The notes below the pieces were generated by a model. The model searched no databases, was not told the origin of the DNA, and was given only the letters and a program-made list of their open reading frames with translations. This document shows, in pieces, positions 59,661 to 64,000 of a stretch of DNA of 64,000 nucleotides. The number at the start of each line of letters is the position of its first letter. Positions within the stretch are counted from its first letter, which is position 1. The DNA is from Prochlorococcus sp. AG-388-D03. GTDB taxonomy: Bacteria; Cyanobacteriota; Cyanobacteriia; PCC-6307; Cyanobiaceae. The stretch lies in contig QCGN01000001.1 of the NCBI GenBank assembly GCA_003279875.1, positions 62,001-126,000 on the forward strand, given 5' to 3'. The position numbers and the translations under genes were made by a program.

Positions 59661-60617
59661 ATGAAAAATACCTATGATGTTGTAACTTGCATTAGTAAAA
59701 ATCATTTGGAAATTGGAATTCGCACGATTAGATCGTTAATCAAATTATCTGAAGCAAAGAGAATATTTATAATTACTTCCGAGAAAAATATAAATTTTTT
59801 TAAAAATAATTTCCCTAGAGAGAAGTCCTTAATCATTCTTAATGAGGACAAAATAATTCCAAATATCAAACTTATTGATGTTGTCCATATTCTTAAAGAA
59901 TATGGAGGGGAAGCAGGAAGAGCAGGTTGGTATTTTCAACAATTCTTAAAAATGCATATTTCAAGGCATCCCCAAATATCAAAATATTATTTAATTTGGG
60001 ATTCAGATACGGTTATGCTAAAAAAAATTAAATTCTTCGACAAATCAAATAAATCGATTATTAATACGAGCAAAGAATTTCATAAACCTTATTTTCAAAC
60101 CATAAGGAATTTTGGCTTACTTAAAACAAATAACTTCTCATTTATTAGCGAGCATATGATAGTTAATTCAGAGATAATGAATAATTTAATATCTTTAATA
60201 GAAGAAGGTAATAATGAAAATATTTCCTGGATAAAAACTTTAATAAGTTATATAGATAAAGATCATTTATACGAAACTGGAAGTGGTTTTAGCGAGTTTG
60301 AAACATATGGCACCTATCTATCTAAATATCACCCAGATTCTTTTGTCACAAATAAATTAAAATCCTGCAGAAATACTTATTCTATATACGGCAAACACAA
60401 TCAAATTAATACATTCATAATTTTGAGTTTTTATGGCTACTATTGGGCATCATTCGAGAATTGGGACTTAAAAACCCAAAATTTCCAAAATTTGAGATTA
60501 ATTCGTATTCTTAATAATTTAATAGCAAATTTTTTAATAATTTTTATGAGCATCACCAATTCTCACAAACAAAACTTCGAACTTTCAAGGTATCTTGCAA
60601 TGCCAATAATTAAATAA
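59661..60617 (+). CDS. DUF6492-family putative glycosyltransferase
   Basis: The 318-residue protein has DVVTCISKNHLEIGIRTIRSL at the start, YGGEAGRAGWYFQQFLKMHI (an R-x-GWYxQQ block) and LIWDSDTVML with the metal-binding Asp114-x-Asp116, followed by SEHMIVNSEIM and GSGFSEFETYGTY. This is the DUF6492 pattern, a GT-A-like family often found in polysaccharide or O-antigen clusters. A hydrophobic stretch (IANFLIIFMSI) near the C-terminus could be a membrane contact. It is convergent with the DUF5989/SxtJ/carbamoyltransferase operon and 155 nt from it. Confidence 0.75.
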   Translation: MKNTYDVVTCISKNHLEIGIRTIRSLIKLSEAKRIFIITSEKNINFFKNNFPREKSLIILNEDKIIPNIKLIDVVHILKEYGGEAGRAGWYFQQFLKMHISRHPQISKYYLIWDSDTVMLKKIKFFDKSNKSIINTSKEFHKPYFQTIRNFGLLKTNNFSFISEHMIVNSEIMNNLISLIEEGNNENISWIKTLISYIDKDHLYETGSGFSEFETYGTYLSKYHPDSFVTNKLKSCRNTYSIYGKHNQINTFIILSFYGYYWASFENWDLKTQNFQNLRLIRILNNLIANFLIIFMSITNSHKQNFELSRYLAMPIIK

Positions 60618-60771
60618 TAGTTGATATTGAAATTTGTAAAATTAGCAAGAAATTACCTAAATCCCTCTCACAAAAATATAGTCGCAACTACCTTAAAAGT
60701 ATTTAAGAAATCTATATGTTATTGAAAATAAAAAATAAAAATAATCTGGAGCATCATCTTATATTCATTTT

Positions 60772-60933
60772 TTAAAAAATCGAGTAAATAAATGGCGCAA
60801 CAACTGAGCCCTGAGTAAATACAATAAGAGCTCCCATAAGGACAAGCGTAATTATCAAAGGTGCCAACCAGTACTTTTTGCGAACTTTCATAAAGTCCCA
60901 AATGTCTTTAACGAGATCAAAAAATGCTTTCAT
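60772..60933 (-). CDS. DUF5989 small membrane protein
   Basis: Minus-strand ORF from the ATG at 60933 to a TAA at 60772 encodes 53 residues: an amphipathic start (MKAFFDLVKDIWDFMKVRKKYW), one transmembrane helix (LAPLIITLVLMGALIVF) and TQGSVVAPFIYSIF. The VRKKYWLxPL and GSVVAPFIY blocks are the DUF5989 signature. These tiny proteins occur next to SxtJ and carbamoyltransferase genes, as here, 2 nt after the SxtJ gene stop. It is below the size limit of most gene callers. A larger overlapping frame is a shadow of this gene. Confidence 0.88.
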   Translation of the reverse strand: MKAFFDLVKDIWDFMKVRKKYWLAPLIITLVLMGALIVFTQGSVVAPFIYSIF

Positions 60934-60935
60934 AG

Positions 60936-61328
60936 TTAAAAAATGCGAGTGAGGTCAGTTTGATGGTGTTCTCTGTTTTCTCGATAAGTTTTCTCACCTT
61001 TTCGTCTAGTTCTTAATGAATCATATCCAGTAACACGCATGATAAATGCAATAGGTAAAAGGACAACTATGAAAATAAGACCAAGGATGATTTTGCTATT
61101 AACCCATCCAAGGGCATGACCAAGTGCTATCCAACTTTTGTATGGATAATGCAGTAGGCGTGGTGAAGTAAGACCAATTATAAATGCTGGCGCCCCTATC
61201 CAGAAAGTCCATACCCTGAATCCGTGTCCCGCTAGTCCAGGAAGTAACCAACCAATGAATAATGGGAAACCAAATCCAATAAGAACTCCAAAATCTCGTA
61301 GTTGTTTTTTTGAAATTGTTTCTTTCAT
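60936..61328 (-). CDS. SxtJ family membrane protein
   Basis: The 130-residue protein, starting at the ATG at 61328 (2 nt after the carbamoyltransferase stop), has KKQLRDFGVLIGFGFPLFIGWLLPGL and three further hydrophobic segments ending in IMRVTGYDSLRTRRKGEKTY. These are the SxtJ-family marks; the name is from the saxitoxin cluster, where SxtJ sits beside the carbamoyltransferase SxtI. A longer frame that starts inside the carbamoyltransferase is less likely. Function is unknown; a membrane partner of the carbamoyltransferase is the usual guess. Confidence 0.88.
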   Translation of the reverse strand: MKETISKKQLRDFGVLIGFGFPLFIGWLLPGLAGHGFRVWTFWIGAPAFIIGLTSPRLLHYPYKSWIALGHALGWVNSKIILGLIFIVVLLPIAFIMRVTGYDSLRTRRKGEKTYRENREHHQTDLTRIF

Positions 61329-61330
61329 GA

Positions 61331-63184
61331 TCAATCGAGTCCAAACTCTTGCATCCATGTTTCATCTTTCTCTACATTTGGTTGATCGCTCTTGAAGAGT
61401 ATTTGATTTTGAAGAACTAGAACTTCCATCTCTGTTCTCATGAAACATCTGTAAGCATCCTGCGGAGTGCAGACAATTGGTTCGCCCCTAACATTGAATG
61501 AGGTGTTAACGATGGTGGGGCATCCAGTTTTTTGCTTGAAGGCATCAATCAATTTGTAGTACCTAGGATTTGTTCTGCTACTTACAGTCTGAACTCTGGC
61601 TGAGTAATCAACATGGGTAATGGCAGGTAGGGATGACCTGGCGATATTAAGTTTTTCAATTCCAAAGAGTTTATCTTGTTCTTTTGTCATCTCTATACAA
61701 AGTTCCTTTTTAACTGGAGCAACCAATAACATATATGGACTTTTGGCATTCATCTCAAACTGATTGCTTACATCTTCTTCGAGTACAGAGGGAGCAAAGG
61801 GACGAAAACTTTCTCTGAACTTTATCTTTAGGTTCATCACGCTCTGCATCTTCTGATTACGTGGATCTCCTATAATGGATCTACCACCTAATGCTCTTGG
61901 CCCAAACTCCATAGGCCCATTGAACCAACCGATCACATGACCCTTCTCTAATTCCTCTGCTAAACACTCAAACAAATCAGGGTCATCGTAAGTATGAAAA
62001 GGTGCATTAATATCTTGAAGGTATTTGGTTATCTCTTCATTACTAAACTCAGGACCCAAATAGGTCCCTTTCATAGAGTCATTAGTGTTCACAATCCTCT
62101 CCTTTTCTTGATGTTGATGCCATCCAACCAAGGCTGCACCCAGTGCCGAACCAGCATCCCCACTAGCAGGTTGAATCCAGATATCATCAAAGATCTTCGC
62201 TAGAAGTAATTTCCCATTAGCAACACAATTAAGAGCAACTCCTCCAGCAAGACATATTTTTTTGACACCGGTTTCTTTCCTAAGTGATTTTGCTAATTTC
62301 AGTACGATCTCTTCCGTCACAACCTGAATTGATGCTGCCAAATCCATATGGAACTGAGTGAGTTCAGTTTCTGCTTTTCGTGGTTGTCTACCGAAAAGTT
62401 TATGGAACTTCCGTCCTGTCATACGGAACCCACGATGGAATTTAAAGTAACTGATGTCTAGACGGAATGTCCCGTCCTCTTTGATATCAATCAGATTTTC
62501 CTTTATCGTATCAACATATCTGGGTTCTCCATATGGGGCGAGACCCATCAATTTATATTCACCAGAATTGACCTTAAATCCGCAAAAATAGGTGAAGGCA
62601 GAATATAGCAATCCAAGGGAATGAGGAAAACTTATTTCCCATAGTGGTTTAATGCTCTTACCTTTACCAATCCAAGCAGACGTTGTTGCCCATTCTCCCA
62701 CGCCATCCATACAAAGGACTAAAGACTCTTCAAACGGACTTGGGTAGAAGGCAGCAGCAGCGTGAGAAAGATGATGCTCTGAAAAAAGGAGGTCTGGCAT
62801 AACAGACATCTGAGATCCAAAAGATGCTTGTACCTCTTTAAGATTCTTTTTGAGTAGTGTTTTTAAAAATAGTTTTTCCTTCAACCAAACTTGCATTGCT
62901 GTAACAAACGATCTGCCTCCTCTTGGTGCACAGCCTAAATAAGTCTCTAAAAGACGTTCAAATGTAAGAAGAGGTTTTTCGTAATATACAACCTCTTTGA
63001 TATCTGAAAGACTGATTCCCTGAGATTTCAGACAGTAGGAGACTGCATTCTTTGGAAAGCCCGAATCATGCTTCTTCCTAGAGAATCTTTCTTCTTGAGC
63101 AGCAGCAATTATCTCTCCATTCTTTATTAGAGCAGCAGCACTGTCATGGTAATAACAAGACAAACCAAGAATATAAGAACTCAT
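61331..63184 (-). CDS. NodU/CmcH-type O-carbamoyltransferase
   Basis: The 617-residue enzyme transfers a carbamoyl group from carbamoyl phosphate to a hydroxyl through a carbamoyl-adenylate. The N-terminal Kae1/YrdC-like part has LGLSCYYHDSAAALI, AAQEERFSRKKHDSGFP and EHHLSHAAAAFYPSPF; the mid part has KICLAGGVALNCVANG and ASGDAGSALGAAL; the C-terminal domain has MEFGPRALGGRSIIGDPR and NTSFNVRGEPIVCTP. The closest type is that seen in polysaccharide or toxin modification. The coding sequence is visibly richer in G and C, with stronger use of C/G third positions, than the flanking genes, suggesting acquisition by transfer. The 247 nt upstream holds its promoter. Confidence 0.92.
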   Translation of the reverse strand: MSSYILGLSCYYHDSAAALIKNGEIIAAAQEERFSRKKHDSGFPKNAVSYCLKSQGISLSDIKEVVYYEKPLLTFERLLETYLGCAPRGGRSFVTAMQVWLKEKLFLKTLLKKNLKEVQASFGSQMSVMPDLLFSEHHLSHAAAAFYPSPFEESLVLCMDGVGEWATTSAWIGKGKSIKPLWEISFPHSLGLLYSAFTYFCGFKVNSGEYKLMGLAPYGEPRYVDTIKENLIDIKEDGTFRLDISYFKFHRGFRMTGRKFHKLFGRQPRKAETELTQFHMDLAASIQVVTEEIVLKLAKSLRKETGVKKICLAGGVALNCVANGKLLLAKIFDDIWIQPASGDAGSALGAALVGWHQHQEKERIVNTNDSMKGTYLGPEFSNEEITKYLQDINAPFHTYDDPDLFECLAEELEKGHVIGWFNGPMEFGPRALGGRSIIGDPRNQKMQSVMNLKIKFRESFRPFAPSVLEEDVSNQFEMNAKSPYMLLVAPVKKELCIEMTKEQDKLFGIEKLNIARSSLPAITHVDYSARVQTVSSRTNPRYYKLIDAFKQKTGCPTIVNTSFNVRGEPIVCTPQDAYRCFMRTEMEVLVLQNQILFKSDQPNVEKDETWMQEFGLD

Positions 63185-63431
63185 TAGATATAATCGAGAA
63201 ATTATATATTTCCCTAATACTCTACTTTTAAACAGGAAAAATAGACAACTACTATTTAACCTACATTAATTTTGAATTTTACTTCACTCACGATTTTAAC
63301 CACTTCTCGGTTGACGTAAATTATGAACCTATACAAATATCTATGTGAACTTAAATTTGCCAAAACTCTATTTTTCTTCAGTATAAGCTGAACATAAGCA
63401 CTTGTAAAAACTTCTACGAACCGCAAGTCTA

Positions 63432-63520
63432 CGGAGAGGGAGGGATTCGAACCCTCGACAAAAGTTACCTCCTGTAACTCCTTAGCAGGGAGCCGCTTTC
63501 AACCACTCAGCCACCTCTCC
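63432..63520 (-). tRNA. trnS: tRNA-Ser (GCU)
   Basis: The minus strand holds an 89-nt tRNA with acceptor GGAGAGG/CCTCTCC and discriminator G, an anticodon stem CTCCC with loop containing GCT, a long variable arm (GAGTTACAGGAGGTAAC region), and the T-arm GGGTTCGAATCCC. It reads AGC/AGU serine codons. It sits between the carbamoyltransferase cassette and alanine racemase, a typical insertion boundary in picocyanobacteria. Confidence 0.95.
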
Positions 63521-63581
63521 AGCTCTTATACAATATCAATTTTTTAGCAAACATTCAAAATTATTTATTTAATCGAAATGT

Positions 63582-64000
63582 CTAATCAACTTGGACTCTT
63601 GGTAATCTATTTTTAAAGGAGCAAAGAATTTCCCATGGAATGCTATTAGATTTATCTGCCCAATCAATCGGAGAAATTGTTTGCTCCCCCTCAGATCCTA
63701 GTAATAGCATTGTACTCCCAACTTTAATATCATTAGAATCTGTAATATCTACCATCATTTGATCCATTGTTATGGATCCTACCTGAGAATAAAGTTTTTT
63801 ATTATGAATCAAACTTATTTTGCCAGAGAGATTTCTAAAAATACCATCAGCATAACCAATACTTAAGACAGCTAACTTTGTTTTTCTATCACTAACAAAC
63901 TTATTTCCGTAACTTACTCCAATACCTTTTTCAATAGTTCGAACAAAAGTAACTTTAGCCTTCAAAAATAAAGCAGGTTTAAGAAACAACTTTTCGTTTA
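63582..64000 (-). CDS. alr: Alanine racemase, C-terminal part (cut by window edge)
   Basis: The frame is open from position 64000 down to 63582 and encodes the C-terminal domain of alanine racemase: GIGVSYGNKFVSDRKTKLAVLSIGYADGIFR, SQVGSITMDQMMVDIT and IPWEILCSF with the terminal RLPRVQ. The catalytic Tyr is the one in VSYG; the PLP-lysine half is outside the window. It makes D-alanine for peptidoglycan. It lies 61 nt downstream of tRNA-Ser on the same strand. A start at the TTG at 63989 is not the real start, since the frame continues upstream. Confidence 0.92.
   Translation of the reverse strand, partial: NEKLFLKPALFLKAKVTFVRTIEKGIGVSYGNKFVSDRKTKLAVLSIGYADGIFRNLSGKISLIHNKKLYSQVGSITMDQMMVDITDSNDIKVGSTMLLLGSEGEQTISPIDWADKSNSIPWEILCSFKNRLPRVQVD

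Noticed and set aside
60719-60901. Minus-strand 60-codon frame at the DUF5989 locus
   Set aside because: It overlaps the DUF5989 gene in another frame and has no family features, while the 53-residue frame matches DUF5989 and has the proper spacing from SxtJ.

Overview
The window is a piece of the chromosome of a small, AT-rich marine picocyanobacterium, almost certainly a high-light-adapted Prochlorococcus. The evidence is the split RNA polymerase subunits RpoC1/RpoC2, the psaA-psaB and psaL-psaI photosystem I genes, a 50-residue high-light-inducible (Hli) protein, ferredoxin-dependent glutamate synthase, cobalamin biosynthesis (CbiG-CobJ fusion), a Sll0418-type methyltransferase, very short intergenic gaps, and strong AT bias with frequent TTG/GTG starts. 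No phage, IS element or CRISPR array is visible.

Layout. 1-2.4 kb: a minus-strand cluster of an aldo/keto reductase (cut by the window edge), a 4Fe-4S ferredoxin, Ycf35 and DUF2997, then a HEAT-repeat protein and a tiny membrane peptide. 2.4-13.1 kb: rlmN, hli and the rpoB-rpoC1-rpoC2 operon. 13.3-17.8 kb: tatD, rpsT, hisD, rpiA and an HtrA-type protease. 17.9-23.6 kb: the translation/transcription operon rimP-nusA-ylxR-infB. 23.9-28.4 kb: tRNA-Thr(CGU) followed by a membrane glycosyltransferase, a GT2 glycosyltransferase with what looks like a decayed methyltransferase head, and a B12-binding-fold radical SAM enzyme. 28.5-35.8 kb: clpS, dapL, rne-rnhB, a DUF1997 gene, pheA, a quinone-type methyltransferase and a LON-domain protein. 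35.8-40.6 kb: the str operon rpsL-rpsG-fusA-tuf-rpsJ. 40.7-46.5 kb: glutamate synthase, a YCII-like protein and lipA. 46.8-49.4 kb: a small accessory cluster with a resolvase-like protein lacking the catalytic serine, a 70-residue unknown, a class-A beta-lactamase-fold hydrolase and an NlpC/P60 peptidase. 49.4-56.3 kb: psaL, psaI, a HEAT-like membrane protein, a GtrB-like glycosyltransferase, psaB and psaA. 56.6-59.3 kb: the CbiG-CobJ fusion and a HAD-family protein. 59.7-63.2 kb: a surface-modification cassette (DUF6492, DUF5989, SxtJ, NodU/CmcH carbamoyltransferase) beside tRNA-Ser(GCU). The window ends inside alanine racemase.

Most of the window is conserved core genome: transcription, translation, photosystem I, nitrogen assimilation and cofactor synthesis. 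The accessory content sits in three places: the envelope genes after tRNA-Thr, the resolvase-like/wall-hydrolase cluster, and the carbamoyltransferase cassette next to tRNA-Ser. The least explained items are the resolvase-like protein with two imperfect 19-bp direct repeats just upstream of it, the truncated methyltransferase-glycosyltransferase fusion, and the Ycf35/DUF2997/ferredoxin cluster.
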